Source: Trematomus loennbergii | Lineage: Eukaryota; Chordata; Actinopteri; Perciformes; Nototheniidae | Assembly (NCBI GenBank): GCA_012861695.1 | Contig: JAAOOA010000027.1 | Coordinates: forward strand, 1,030,001 to 1,094,000 | Direction: 5' to 3' | Length of the DNA stretch: 64,000 bases | Part shown: piece by piece, positions 36,413-48,754 of the stretch | Layout of the letters: each line of letters begins with the position of its first letter | How positions within the stretch are numbered: the first letter of the stretch is position 1 | Position numbers and translations under genes: made by a program | Notes under the pieces: model-generated | Database searches by the model: none | What the model saw: only the letters and a program-made list of their open reading frames with translations | What the model was told of the DNA's origin: nothing

Positions 36413-37741
36413 TGCTTAGATCCATCATGTAAATTGTTTAATGTCTCGTGCCAGGGCGCAAGTTCATATTTCGCTAAATACCAAACGGAGTTTCGAACAT
36501 TTTCAGTCACTATATGGTGTCCCTCGCTTTCTGCTAGAGAGTTATCAGACGATCCCTGAGGGGAAACTGTCCATGAGACAAGCTACGTCACAATGAGACA
36601 ATTCAATTAATAGTTCTCATTTTGCGGTGAAACCGCAACATGGCGCCCTGCAGAGGCCGACAAATGGGATACAGAGTGTGGAGTGCCTTATCAGAATTGG
36701 CACACAATACAAAAGGAACCATGGCTGACTGAAATCAGACACGGTGTCTCATATAATTAATTTAGGCAGAACATGTAATAAAAAGTAGCAGACTGCATCC
36801 AGTCAGGGATATGAAATGCGGGTAAACCTCCAGGAAAATAAAGTAGTCAACCTGAAATTAACTGCATATTTTTCGTCCAAATGCAGGCTTAGTTTTATGG
36901 AATATTGTGTTATCAAAAAATGGGTGTTTCTCATGAAGTAGAAACTTTAACGCACACGTCTGTCCGTGTCCTACTCTATTTTTAAAGTAGGCTAAGTGTC
37001 ATTTTATTTAAATATAAGCACCTCTTTTTAGAATATCACACTGTAAGTAACCCTAAACTTAACCTGTTCTCACAGTGTTTATGTGAGTACTTCACGTCTG
37101 AGTGTAAGCCTCCCTGCCATGACCACACAGTTAATCCGGAGTCTAATAAGAGAGGAGGATTGTGCTCTCAAACTCTCATTTATTATGCTCTCTTTACGCA
37201 TGAAGCCGGCCTGCTGCAATGCTGCGCCAGGCTGGGCATTCCTGGCGCTGCCCTCCGCCTTCTAAAAGATGTTTCAAAAGAATGTATTTCAGAGACAGGC
37301 ACGAGATGGGATAATGGAGGAAACGTTCTTTTTCTTTTTAAGTCTTCTTAGCTATGGAGACAAACAAGTAAATGTTCTTACTACACATGCTACCACACAT
37401 TTGACTCAAAACCAATTTATTCTTCTGGAAATAAAAACCCAGGATGTACTTTAAAAGAAAAAGGCAATGATATTTGTTTTACTATAAAGTCAAACAAATT
37501 ATAATGTGCCCATACAAAGTCAGAAGAGAGTTTTGATTCCCAAATTATAATTGCCCTTTAAATAAAAAGGTTGATCTCTCTTGTCTTGTGATTATACCAC
37601 ATTATTCCAATATGAAGATAACAATATAAATACAAATAATAAAAACAATACAATTATTATTTTGTGCGTAATTTATGCGTAATTGTGTCCAGTATATGTT
37701 TTGCAGCCACCCTCACGACGAAAATGGATTGTGTACATCCG

Positions 37742-37751
37742 GTGTGTGTGT

Positions 37752-37829
<78 letters not shown>
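37742..37829. repeat. (GT)n followed by G38
   Basis: GT tract with one GGG break, then 38 consecutive G (37792-37829). Such a run is prone to quadruplex formation and to length error. Confidence 0.9.
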
Positions 37830-37830
<1 letters not shown>

Positions 37831-37947
37831 AGTTCAGTTCAGTAAACAGGAAGGCGCAAAAAAGTCCACATTTCATTTTACATCAACTTCCTCCTTTTAA
37901 TGATGATACAGGAACACTCCCACCAGCAACCCCACTCCCAGGCCTCT

Positions 37948-37948
<1 letters not shown>

Positions 37949-37982
<34 letters not shown>

Positions 37983-37984
37983 GC

Positions 37985-38062
<78 letters not shown>

Positions 38063-38078
38063 TACACACACGCGCGCG
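37949..38078. repeat. (AC)n microsatellite, interrupted
   Basis: AC tract with GCAC and AACA breaks, ending in CGCGCG. Confidence 0.95.
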
Positions 38079-39745
38079 ACACAAATGTAGTTCCTCTCCA
38101 TGTCGGGGTTAAAGAGGGAGGCTGGTTCATGGGAAGGTGCAGCTCTTTTGTTTTGGGCTGTGTATCATCTGTTTCCCGTGTGTGTACACAGGGCAGCTCC
38201 AGCCTGCAGAGCCGCCTCTCCTCACCATTGTGTGTGTGTTCTGTGCATTATGGGTATTATGTGTAGGGCTTGCTGCTCCTTTGAACCTGTCCAGGCTGTC
38301 ACAAGGCGCTGACTTTGGCTTTGCAGTGTGTGTTGGTGATGATGAGTGGGGTGAGTAATCCTGCCACTGGTGCTTTTTTTATTTCAAGGTGTGTTTGCTA
38401 TGTGTGTGACTCACAGGCTTTGGGAAGAGGGGTGTGTGTTTGGATGGTATAGCAGAGGGGACTGAGTTGGGCATGGGAAGGTCCTTTGAGGATCTTTACG
38501 CACTTGTGTGTGACGTTTCTTTTTTGTCTAATTTGGCCTTAAATTCATATTGTTTTTATAATTTATATGATATTTGAGTGAGGATATAGTGAAGCGTAGT
38601 CTATAAAAAAAACATATATAGGCTTACCTATTCCATATCCTTTGAAAAGGTGTGTGTGTGTGCGTATTTGTCACACACACGCACTTTCTTCAGTCGCAGC
38701 ATCTCATGTGATTGCTTTGCGTTTAAATCGGCATTTGTGAGGCCTTAATGTCTCTGCATACTGATAGGGGTGAACCGCGCGGCCACGGCTCATGAATTAT
38801 GCACGAGCAGGAGTCACCGCGAGGTCAGCAGACAGGCTCGAGCCACGGAGGAGCGCAAAGTGAAGATGGCACATACCCCCCTCTTTGTGTGTGTGTGGTG
38901 TGTCTGTTCATTTACTTCAACAACACAGGGGAAAGGAATGAACAACTGGCTGCTTTTATTTATCTGTCAGTGTCCCCACTTCCGGGTGAGAAGGGGGGGA
39001 TGTTTACCTGAAACAAACTAAAAACTTCCACAATTGACAGCAGGGTAAACAAAAACAAGCCAAGCCCAACACCAGATACATGGGGAAATATCCTATTACG
39101 ACAACAAAATACAATCTTTATAATTTTAAAGTGCATACATTATATTGCATCAACTGACTACAGTCTTAAAACTAAACTTCGACACCTGGACGAAGTTCTT
39201 CTGGACTTCATTCTGAAATGTGAGCTGTGAACAGGCACCTGTACCAGAGCCGCGGTGATCATACAACCAGAATAGCTTTTGTTTGCTTTGTCGATGAAAG
39301 GCTGATAACCCTGCACATATTTAAGATACAGGTCATGGGGGGGGCGTTGTGTTATTTGTTCAGGTTATGCCGCGTTCAATGCACGCCTCAGTTACGCTGA
39401 CAAATAGACTATAGATTTCAAATTGGATTAAAACCAACCAATCAATCAACCAATTTATTTATTTTGTCCAATATCACTGAATAGACATTTGTCTCAGGGG
39501 GCTTTAAATGGTCTACAGAAACCCTCTGAAAACATCTTTAAATGTGTTTATATGTACTATTGCTACTCGGGCGGTATGGTGGATTTAGACTTAAAGACAA
39601 AACAATATGTCGAATGAAGGATATAATTATGCAAAGAAACAACTAAATATATTGACTTTTAAACAACAATGTGTAACTTATCAATTATCTATTGGGTTAC
39701 ATTTGATCGGTGAAAATACAACTAATACTAATACTAGGCTATAAA

Positions 39746-39761
39746 TACTACTACTGCTACT

Positions 39762-39815
<54 letters not shown>

Positions 39816-39827
39816 ACTACTACTACT
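39746..39827. repeat. (TAC)n trinucleotide repeat
   Basis: ACT/TAC repeat with one-base breaks (ACTCTAC, ACTTAC). Confidence 0.95.
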
Positions 39828-40045
39828 TCAGTGGCGTTGATGACAACATGTGGCCTATGTGACATTTTTGGACAGTGCACGTTTGTGTCTTCTAACGTTG
39901 CAATTGTGTTTTTCTTACTGTGCATATAAATCGTACTCATTTGTTAGTCAACATTTCTTTGTGCAGGCTGTTTTTTCATAATTTCTTTTTGAAAGATAAG
40001 GATTTTTGAAAGTGATTTGGACAAAATCAGCCATTTAAAAAAAGT

Positions 40046-40060
40046 GGGACATGTTGTCCC
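40046..40060. promoter_or_regulatory. Steroid-receptor-type 6-3-6 inverted repeat
   Basis: GGGACA-TGT-TGTCCC, perfect 6-bp arms with a 3-bp spacer, the geometry of GR/AR/PR elements (consensus AGAACAnnnTGTTCT). The half-site differs from the optimum at two positions. Confidence 0.3.
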
Positions 40061-40921
40061 TACATGACACCTATACTGCTACTGAATAAATAGATATATC
40101 ATAATATAAACATTAATTATAATAATAATATTTCATAACTCTCCTGCTTTACTACACCATAATGGATGAACAGAAGCCCACTTTTCTTTAATCGCCCTTC
40201 CATTTGAAATAGTTTAAAAGGTTATATAACCTAATTCCTCTGTGTTATTGTATGGAGCATTATACATCAAAGCAATTCTTGTTTTTTCAAACCTCCTTGG
40301 CATAACCCTGATTCTGATTCTGATGGTTTCACTGTACGCCACATATATTCTCCCACAGAATGCAGCTCTCTCGCGCCGCCACCAGAGCCCGCTTTAGACC
40401 AGGGCAGAGAGCTCGAGAGCCCCGCGAGCCCCTCTCTGTTCCGACCTCCCTCCCAGCACGCGCCCCCGTCCTTTAGAATCCTAACTGACGATAACCTGCA
40501 GCACCCCCGCCCCTGTCTCGCTGTTAAAATACACAACTGTCACAACTGTCACCGTGTTTCCAGCTGATTAATGGAGAGAGGTTCGAGTATATCTGGAGCT
40601 GTAGGTAGCCTACTCTCTACAGAGAGAGAGGTAACAAATGCCACCTTGGAGGCAATTAATTCCTGCTCTTTTAGGCGCTATGTCTTAATGCTATTAAGTA
40701 TGGAGTGCCAACAGTGCCATAAAACGCCAATGTCCACACATTTTGCAAAACGCTGATTCCTAATCCAGCTGAACAGCAACAGGCTTAGTGTAAAACACAA
40801 CCCTGGCAAACATCCAGATATAGAATACACTGACAGTGTCCTCTCCTGCTCATGTCCTTCTGCCTGAGGGCAAGGGAACAGCCTGGCTGGAAGTCAGAGC
40901 TGATAGTCAGCCTCCAGTACG
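40061..40921. other. Non-coding spacer
   Basis: No gene. From about 40560 the sequence is less AT-rich and looks enhancer-like, leading into the half-site cluster. Confidence 0.4.
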
Positions 40922-40951
40922 GGTTCACCAAGTTGAAGGGTCAAAAGTTCA
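40922..40951 (+). promoter_or_regulatory. Composite cluster of four retinoid-type half-sites
   Basis: GGTTCA (40922-40927), AGTTGA (40931-40936), GGGTCA (40938-40943) and AGTTCA (40946-40951), all in the same orientation with spacers of 3, 1 and 2 bp. The last pair is a DR2 with consensus half-sites. It lies in the hoxb5a-hoxb4a interval, where mouse carries retinoic acid response elements that act on several HoxB genes. Confidence 0.5.
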
Positions 40952-42548
40952 CCATCGTGCGTGAGTTCCGCCCTCGCCTCTCCTCACTCACTCCAGGCCA
41001 ATTGCTGTATGTCAAAGGCAAAAAAGGGAGGGAGAGAGAGGAGCGAGTGGGTAGAGATGAGAGAAATGATAGCAGGAGGCAAAGGAGAGGTGAAGGCCTG
41101 ACCTTCCCTTCCCTTCCCCGGTAACAAAAGCAAAGCTCCCCCCCCCCACCGGCGCAATGTACAGAGAGAGATGAAGGGAGAAGAAAGACAGGAAAAATGG
41201 AGGGGTGGAAGGTGGTGGTGGGAGAGCGGAAGGTATTCGGTGACATGGAGGTGGGTGGATGGCTGGGGGGTGCAGGTGTTTGGCTACACATGTGGTTCAC
41301 ACCGGCTAACATTTGTGTTTCATGGAGTCACTTTCTGCTCTGACTGTACAGTGGGATATTTGGCTTCACTGAGCTGAAGGAAACAGATAACTGAAGCATA
41401 AAGCATCAAATGACAAATGACATGTAATGCATAAAGGCCGCAAGGTAGAAACAAATATCACCATAAATATTCAATTAAACTAGCCATATCTAATGTAGGT
41501 GGTTGATTTCAAATAGTATATTTTTTTATCCCCACAGTGAAGCCCTTTTCTCAGATGCTACAACAAAAAAATAAAATAATAATAAAAATAATAATTTCCA
41601 CGTAACATGTGTCCAGCACATAGAACATTATATATAATCATAGTAATGATAAAGAACCAAAATAAGAAGAAACACTAGTTGATACAATACAATTTACTTT
41701 TTTAATTTGTTTTTAAATGAGCAAAGCCAAACATGTGCAACCAGCCTCTATCAAGTTTTTCATCTAGACCAAAATATCAAATGACAAAACAATGTTGTAA
41801 AAACACTGTTGTTGTGTGTGTGTGTGTGTGTGTGTGTGTTGTGTGTGTGTGTGTGTTGTGTGTGTGTGTGTGGTGTGTGTGTGTGTGTGTGTGTGTGTGA
41901 GTGTGTGTGTGTGTGAGTGTGAGTGTGTGTGTTTATGGTGCTAGCATCTATTTATATTTCGCCAAACAATTTCAGAGAGTAAAGCAAAGCAGAGCTCTTC
42001 CTCTCCTCAGCCTTATCAGCTGAACCCTGTCAAAAAGACACTCTTATCTCACAAACCATCCACAAAATATTACTTTCCTTATCTGATTTTTCCACTGCAT
42101 GATTAATGTCTGCTCCTGTTGACTTTTCTAACTGAGAATGATGAGCCTCTAACATTCTTCTTCTCCCATTGTCATTATGTCCCTTTGTTCATTTTTGTAT
42201 CATTTTTATTTTCAATAATGGAATAGATCATAATTACAATATTGCAAAAAAACATCAAATAATAATAATAACTTCAATCCAATGTCCAAATCCCCTTATT
42301 TATTTATTTTACAAACTTGTCCTCCAACTACAAAAACTCCCAATCGTTTAATCTCAGCTGCTGTTGAATTGGACACATATTGTTGGAGCGATGCTTTATG
42401 GTTAAATGAGAGAGGGGGGGAGAGCGGAGTGGAAATGAGTCGCAGCAGAGGAGCAAAATGATAATTAAGTAATAAATAATCCGTTTATTGACGTAAACAC
42501 ACAGCAGAAAGGTAATGGGTGAATAACTGCATTACAGAATCCGTCTGC
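40952..42548. other. Non-coding spacer
   Basis: No gene. GA-rich stretch at 41020-41230; interrupted TG tract at 41814-41932. Confidence 0.5.
41814..41932. repeat. (TG)n microsatellite, interrupted
   Basis: TG tract with GTTG, GGTG and GAGTG breaks. Confidence 0.95.
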
Positions 42549-42565
42549 AGTTCATCCTGAGTTCA
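42549..42565 (+). promoter_or_regulatory. Perfect DR5 retinoic acid response element match
   Basis: AGTTCA-TCCTG-AGTTCA: two identical consensus half-sites with a 5-bp spacer, the strongest RARE layout. It lies between hoxb5a and hoxb4a, 8.2 kb upstream of the hoxb4a ATG, in GC-balanced sequence 95 bp before a hAT insertion. Mouse HoxB has functional RAREs in the corresponding interval; orthology is inferred from position only. Confidence 0.65.
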
Positions 42566-42651
42566 GCAATTAACTCGATCTAGGAACGGGTTTTCACTGG
42601 CCATGGGATTTAATAACCTAACCTTAAAACGCAACGCATTTATCTGTCTCC

Positions 42652-43062
42652 TTTCCTATCAGTGGTGGAAGAAGAACTCATATAATATATAAAGTATAAA
42701 TACCAAAATGGAGAAATACTCAACATTTTACATGAATGTACAAATGTATTAAGAGCAAAGTATACTTTATCTAAAAGTATACTCATTAGGCAGAATGACC
42801 ATTATGGAATAATCTAAATCACGCATTGGTTATAATTAGCTATTCATTGTAATGAACATGATTGAAATGTTGCAGCTGGTAAACCATACTTTAATAAGAA
42901 AAATAACCTGCAAAATATCTGATATTGTTAGATAAAGTATTGAAGATACAATATATGCCTCCAAATTGTGGTGGAGTAGCCTAGTATAAAATAGCAGAAA
43001 AAGTACTCGATAAAGTATTTTAAAACTGTATACAGTAAATACTTTCCATTGCTGTTTTCTAT
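42652..43062. mobile_element. hAT-type non-autonomous transposon with target duplication
   Basis: Element 42660-43054 (395 bp) starts CAGTGGTGGAAGAAGAACTC and ends TACTTTCCATTGCTG, decayed inverted ends. The interior has phrases typical of an abundant teleost repeat (GGCAGAATGACCATTATGGA, ATGTTGCAGCTGGTAAA). The 8-bp flanks TTTCCTAT (42652-42659) and TTTTCTAT (43055-43062) match at 7 of 8, as expected for a hAT insertion. Confidence 0.8.
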
Positions 43063-43849
43063 GTGTAGCTTATATGATACCTTTAGGATATTATTCACAA
43101 AAATATATAATGGAAAACTAAATGGAAAATAATAACACATCAGTTTCTGATCAGTGATGAAATGTGGAATAACAGGAAAATAATAGTAGTGAAATGAGGA
43201 GGGATACGTGCAGTGAACTCGATACAAATCCCTCCGCACAGAGTCGAATCACATGAAAATAAATCCACCTGATCGCTCCCTGTCTGATCTCCAGCCTCTC
43301 AAAGCCGAATAAGTGCTCCACGCGGAGGGTTTTATACAATAACGCAACACATGATTCCTGCCAAATATTCCTGTTTAACTCGGGAGTGATGCTGCGGGTT
43401 CACGAGTCAGCGTGCACGGCGGCGGTGTCATTTATATTTATACAACAAAAGGGAAAAAGGAGAAATGATCCTGGGAGAAAAGAAAAATCTGGAGAGAGAA
43501 AGAACCCCCCCCTCCTCCCCTCCTCTTTTCACATCTACTGACCATTTTTCTTCAAAGTAATGACTCCAACTCAATGTAGTATGACGGAGAGGGAGAGAGA
43601 GGGAACAGAGTGACAGAAGGGAGTGAGAGAGAGGTGTGGAAATGGCTTAAAGAAAGGGTGTGGAAAGAGGGGAGGGGGGTGAGGAAGGGAGGTAGAGAGG
43701 GGGGAGGCTTGGTTCTGCTTGGGGTGAATGGGAGGTCAGCGCGTCTCAGCAATATTAAAATGTGTACCGGGGACGCGGAGTGACACGCCTCGTCCGTTAA
43801 ACAAAGAGTGTGCCAAACTGGCAGATTAATTTGAAAACTTGAGTCCTTG

Positions 43850-43988
<139 letters not shown>

Positions 43989-44609
43989 AACCCATCACAA
44001 CACTTAATGCCTTAAAGAGCCCACAGTCTCCACAGCAGCCCTGCTCGGTCTCCCTCAGCCCCAAACCGCTCGCTGTAATACCGGGAAACTTTCACGGTAA
44101 GGGGGGGGGGTTCCGTTTACTTTTAACGCCAATTTGGTCGGGTCATTACGCGCGACGTGCCGCTTTGTTTCTGATGGAATATCACCTTTAAATTCTAACT
44201 ACACCGTCTTATTTATAGTTTTTTTTTTTTAAATTATTCTGAGCGATGCGTTCCAGATACAGTCGCGTTTACCGGAGTGCGCGTGTGCGCGCGCAACAAA
44301 CGTGGATGTCGGCGGATATGCAGGAATTGTTCAAGAAGAATCCTGGAGAGGTAAAAAAAACAAAAACCTGTGGCGTTGGAGGAAGAGAGAGTCGAGGAGC
44401 CGAGGCGTGAAGAGGAAGGATTCTCTGCGCAGAGACAAACCGGAAATAAAGAGCGGAGCACAGCTGAGTTGGAAATGGAAAGAAGAAGCAGAAGAAGAAA
44501 AAAGAAGAGGAAAATATAATATCTCTGAAAAGAGGGAAAATGGCTGAGAGACGCAGAAAGGATCCGCAGAGTGAGAGGAGTGAGTACAACAGAGGAAGAT
44601 CCTCATACA

Positions 44610-44610
<1 letters not shown>

Positions 44611-44647
<37 letters not shown>

Positions 44648-44661
44648 TGTTGTGTGTGTGT
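44611..44661. repeat. (TG)n microsatellite, interrupted
   Basis: TG tract with GGTGTTG break. Confidence 0.95.
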
Positions 44662-44929
44662 TTTCTATTAGTGTGTGCGTGGCAGGTGCTTTCCCCATGC
44701 TGGGAGGAAGAGGAAGACCACGTGCTGCCCCCCCCCCCCTCCTCTTCCTCCTCTTTCCATGACACTTATATTTACATTATTCATATTTTTGAGGCTGTGT
44801 GATCTGTCTGTTTTATGCAAGGGTTTTCCTACATGTACTTTCATGAAGCCTCCATTTGTGACGTCACGGTGCACCGTAGACATTTTGGAAATAATTCAGG
44901 TTGTTATACATAATTAAGGCTGGTTATGG

Positions 44930-45105
44930 TACACTGAAAACAACTGGTTGATTTAGATTAAATGTATTATGTCAAAATAATTCACACGTATTCGGTTAGT
45001 TGAAAGCTATAGTATTTATTTGAAACTAATATTTTTGCTTTTAACTAACCAGTCATTTGAAATCTGTTGAAATAATACATTTAATTATAGAATTTTTTCA
45101 GTGAA
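44930..45105. mobile_element. MITE-like repeat, copy B
   Basis: Starts TACACTGAAAA and ends with TTTTTTCAGTGA, roughly the inverse. Inner sequence is also self-complementary (AAATGTATTAT near the left, AATAATACATTT near the right). Shares GGTTAGTTGAAAGC with the copies at about 965-1110 and 54700-54865. Confidence 0.6.
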
Positions 45106-45136
45106 TGCAGCTTTTAGTCAACCTCTTCTGCTCTAG

Positions 45137-45137
<1 letters not shown>

Positions 45138-45180
<43 letters not shown>
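45138..45180. repeat. (AC)n microsatellite
   Basis: Uninterrupted AC. Confidence 0.95.
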
Positions 45181-45182
<2 letters not shown>

Positions 45183-45719
45183 TCCCCAACATGGCTACCA
45201 AGGGTGAAGGCTAGGTCGTGGAGGAAGGTTAGAGGTCATGGACAACTTTCTCCCCAAATAGTTTGAACATTTTAACCCATTTTGCAACACTTCTATATCC
45301 TAATGTCACACAGCTACATTGCTGGAGATATGGTCATATTCCCCACGTGGCATAATGACACAGTGAGCATGAATGAGATCTGTTTTCAACGGTTTCTGCT
45401 CTCGCTGCAGTTGTATGTGCAGATGTGTGGTCTCAGCTGTTGTGTGTGAGGTAGTTTGCAGTGGTTCCAGCGGTTTGGTTCCTCTGCTGATTGCTGCTGT
45501 CTGCTTCTTTTATTATTAGCGTGAATAAAAGGCTCCCATTGGCCCAGACTTCACAAGCTATTTTGTATGTAATTTTCCTTTTTCACCTCTAATTAAACAA
45601 TGATATGTTGTGAAACTGTCATTTGGCCCTTCATTATTTGTATCGTCAGATTTTTCTATTTTGAGATGTTTCTATTTTACGTTTGTTTATTTTCTACTCT
45701 TTTTTATTTTTTAAATGGT

Positions 45720-45800
45720 TTTGTTTTAGCATGCTGCTGTAACGAAAACATTTAGTGATCCCAATTTGGGATCAATAAAGTATATCTTGTGTTATTTAAT
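45720..45800 (+). mobile_element. LINE 3'-end-like fragment
   Basis: TGCTGCTGTAACGAAAACA followed by CCCAATTTGGGATCAATAAAG and TATATCTTGT is the 3' tail found on many fish non-LTR elements. Only the tail is seen. Confidence 0.55.
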
Positions 45801-46507
45801 TCTACAAATAAAAGAGCGGATTTAGGGGAATTGTATGGATAAAGTGCAGCATCATGAGCTTAACTAAACCCTCTGCTCTTTCAAATGTACCGGACATTCT
45901 GCAGGTTGTTGGCCCTCTATTGTCACATTCATGTACTCCTTTGGATTATCATCAAACAACTTTGGATTAATACTTGCCATACAGGGGGGGGGGGGGGGGG
46001 CGACGACGACTTTGCATGACAATAACAGGGAATGGATCTAGATATATTTTTCAAACTGCACAAAGGAGCAGGAGCACATTCTCTTCTTCTTCTTCGTTGC
46101 CCTGATAGCTTTTTCACCTCGGTCATATTTCAGAGCTCTGACAGAGGGTCGCTGCGGATAATGACGCCTTTAACCCTTCATATGTTCATTTTTATTTCTC
46201 TTTGTGGCTGTAGACAGTTAGGACCCGAGGATGAGAAAATGAAATAACCTTTGTGCAGTGTGTTAGGGTACAAGGTTGAAAACAGATGGACACAAAAAGC
46301 TCATTTGATGTAATGTTGCACAGCTGACACATGTTTATTCCTCGAGATATTTACGCATTGCCTGCCAGATCTTTTTGAGGATTTAATCTCCCTATTTATC
46401 TCTTTATTATACTAATATCCAGGCTATAGAAACGATGAAATCTTACCTTAACACATGTTCAATGTAATCCATTTTCCAAATCCAAATGATGGTAAGCTTT
46501 AGAGAGA

Positions 46508-46510
<3 letters not shown>

Positions 46511-46587
<77 letters not shown>

Positions 46588-46607
46588 TGTGTGTGTGTGT
46601 GTGTTGT

Positions 46608-46668
<61 letters not shown>
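46511..46668. repeat. (TG)n microsatellite, interrupted
   Basis: TG tract with GGTG and GTTGTGGTG breaks. Confidence 0.95.
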
Positions 46669-46671
<3 letters not shown>

Positions 46672-47340
46672 GTTTGATAACAGGACTAGTGGTTGGTCAG
46701 GTGGTGTTTGGTCCTGAAGTCTCTGATAGGTTAGGATTCTTAATATTTAAAATATTTAAATGAACCAAATAGCAAAATAAAGCATTAAGGGTGTTCTTGT
46801 TTTTAATTTATTTTTCAATGCATTTTTATTAATTATTTTTCAACAATCCAAGCAGATGCTTTTAGTCGACCATCAAATATTCCTGTATTATTTTGTTGAT
46901 GTCATCATACACATATTTTAAGAAAAACACAGAATCAGCTTTTTTGTATACATAAAGGAATTTGTTTTGGTGTAAAATGGTGCACACATGAACCTAAAGA
47001 GGACCTACATTTCAAAAAGGAGAACATATTGAGCTATATAAAAGCTATTTTATTTTTCCAATAAAAGTACAATAGGAATAAGACAATTTACGTGCAGCAT
47101 ATCAGAATTTAAAGTAGCAAAGATTTGCAGATATAAAACGAAGCCTATCTCAAGTCTAAATCTCTCTCTGTGGATCTCTGGTTGCACAATGACCTTTACC
47201 TGTGGCCGGACGGAAACAATGCCCCCCCCCCCCCTCCGTTCACCTGAATGGGGCCTGTTGACAAACTTGACAGAGGGAGGGGAAGTTCCGCAGTCAGACA
47301 CACCTTGATCGATGCCTGAGGTGGCCCGCGGCTCAACGGG

Positions 47341-47352
47341 AGGTCAAGGTGA
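47341..47352 (+). promoter_or_regulatory. DR0 nuclear-receptor half-site pair
   Basis: AGGTCA directly followed by AGGTGA; also readable as TCAAGGTGA, an ERR/SF-1-type extended half-site. It lies 1.4 kb upstream of mir-10c. Confidence 0.3.
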
Positions 47353-48754
47353 GCAAAAGACACGCACACCTGAGCAGCATAGTATACGATGGATGTATTG
47401 GAACAAAAAATTATAATAAAATAGAAATAATCAGTAAAATAGAAAGAGAAATAAAAATGCTAAAAATAAAATAAAAACAGGAGGGATGCCATGCAGGGGC
47501 AGATTCGAGGCCGGCTGTCGGAGCCTCTCCCCCGGCCGGAGGAGTCTCGGGGCTACGGGCTCTTACTGTCCGGTTTGGTGATGTATGAGCACTTTTTGGA
47601 GGAAACAGAGAACAGCAATATTGCCTGCAGCAGGGAGGGAGTGCAAGTGTCACAAAATCAATGCAGCACAACAAATTACATTGTAAATATGGCAGGAAAA
47701 ACCTTTTTAAGTTAAAGCACAAAGAGCTTTTTTCCGGAGCATATATTATAGTTTTTATTATTGCTCTTCAATTATCCATTAACTTTCACATTTGAAAGCA
47801 ACAAAACATGTAGAATGTGAACTGGTTTGATGCTTAATATATCTAAATTAATCTTTCTGTTTTAATCATGCTTTATTTTATTTCTTTAGTGTAGAAATAA
47901 GGATAGCTTGTTATATGAGTGCAGGCCTTTGGTCAGATTCTTTTTTTAATTTAGTTGAATCAGTTTTGGAGTCAGACTGCAATTCATTTACTAAAGTGAA
48001 GGACATTTATTCATCGGGCCATCCATTCTTCAGCCGAATCATTCAGAACCCTTTCTGATAGGACAGTGTTCCCGCGTGCCAAGACATTTATCTCTGCTTC
48101 CATTACGCAGAGCCCCTTCTGCCAGGATCTTTTTTACTTTTATTTTATTCCTCTTTTGGATGATTACAACTTTACTTTTAATTAAATATTGTGTGGTTGG
48201 ATGGAAAGCTTTTGAATTTTTTTGTACTTTTATTTTGAATAACACTTTTATTTTAAACGAAATTCAATTAATAAAAAAAGAGATTCAATAGGCAACATAA
48301 TAATATTTTATTAGCCTATAATGAATACTATTTCACAAAATGAGCCTTGAATCTTTTGTGCATTTTTACGTACATTCGTTATTGTTACAAGTTAAGTATA
48401 AAAAAGGTAATAATCCAATGCGTATTACCCCAAATGAGTTATAAATAAGAAAAATATGTCTTTATTTTTAATATATATTTAGCCGTTTTCCATTTAAAGC
48501 TGCATATAGTAACATTATTTAAAAGGTGACTTTAATTCACTTCAAAATGAATTTCTTGGTTTTTGATCGTCACTCTGCCTTGGGAAGTGTCAGAACATTA
48601 TAACTTCATCTCACAGATCTCCCCCCCAGCAGTGAGGGGGGTCAGGGTCAGAACAGTACAGATGGATGGAAATATTCCTGCATGGCCTTGACAGGGGGTT
48701 TATGAAAGCAATAAGGTCTATCGACGGAGTGAGCGCGCGCCTCCAGAGAGCCGC
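47353..48754. other. Non-coding sequence upstream of mir-10c
   Basis: No gene or repeat recognised. Probably part of the primary mir-10c transcript. Confidence 0.45.

Larger units (their letters stand above)
36413..40045. other. Non-coding spacer, microsatellite-rich
   Basis: No gene. Holds a GT tract with a 38-G run (37742-37829), an AC tract (37949-38078) and a TAC tract (39746-39827). Small frames lack domains. Confidence 0.5.
45181..47340. other. Non-coding spacer
   Basis: No gene. Includes a LINE 3'-end-like piece (45720-45800), a G run near 45985-46000 and the TG tract at 46511-46668. Confidence 0.5.

Noticed and set aside
38766..38779. 14-mer AGGGGTGAACCGCG shared with 53568-53581, resembling part of a Hox4 RARE
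   Set aside because: Several shared 14-mers are expected by chance in 64 kb, and neither copy has a second half-site at DR5 spacing.
39441..39448. ATCAATCA as a PBX-Hox site
   Set aside because: It sits in a local CAAT-type short repeat (ACCAACCAATCAATCAACCAA), so the match is weak evidence.
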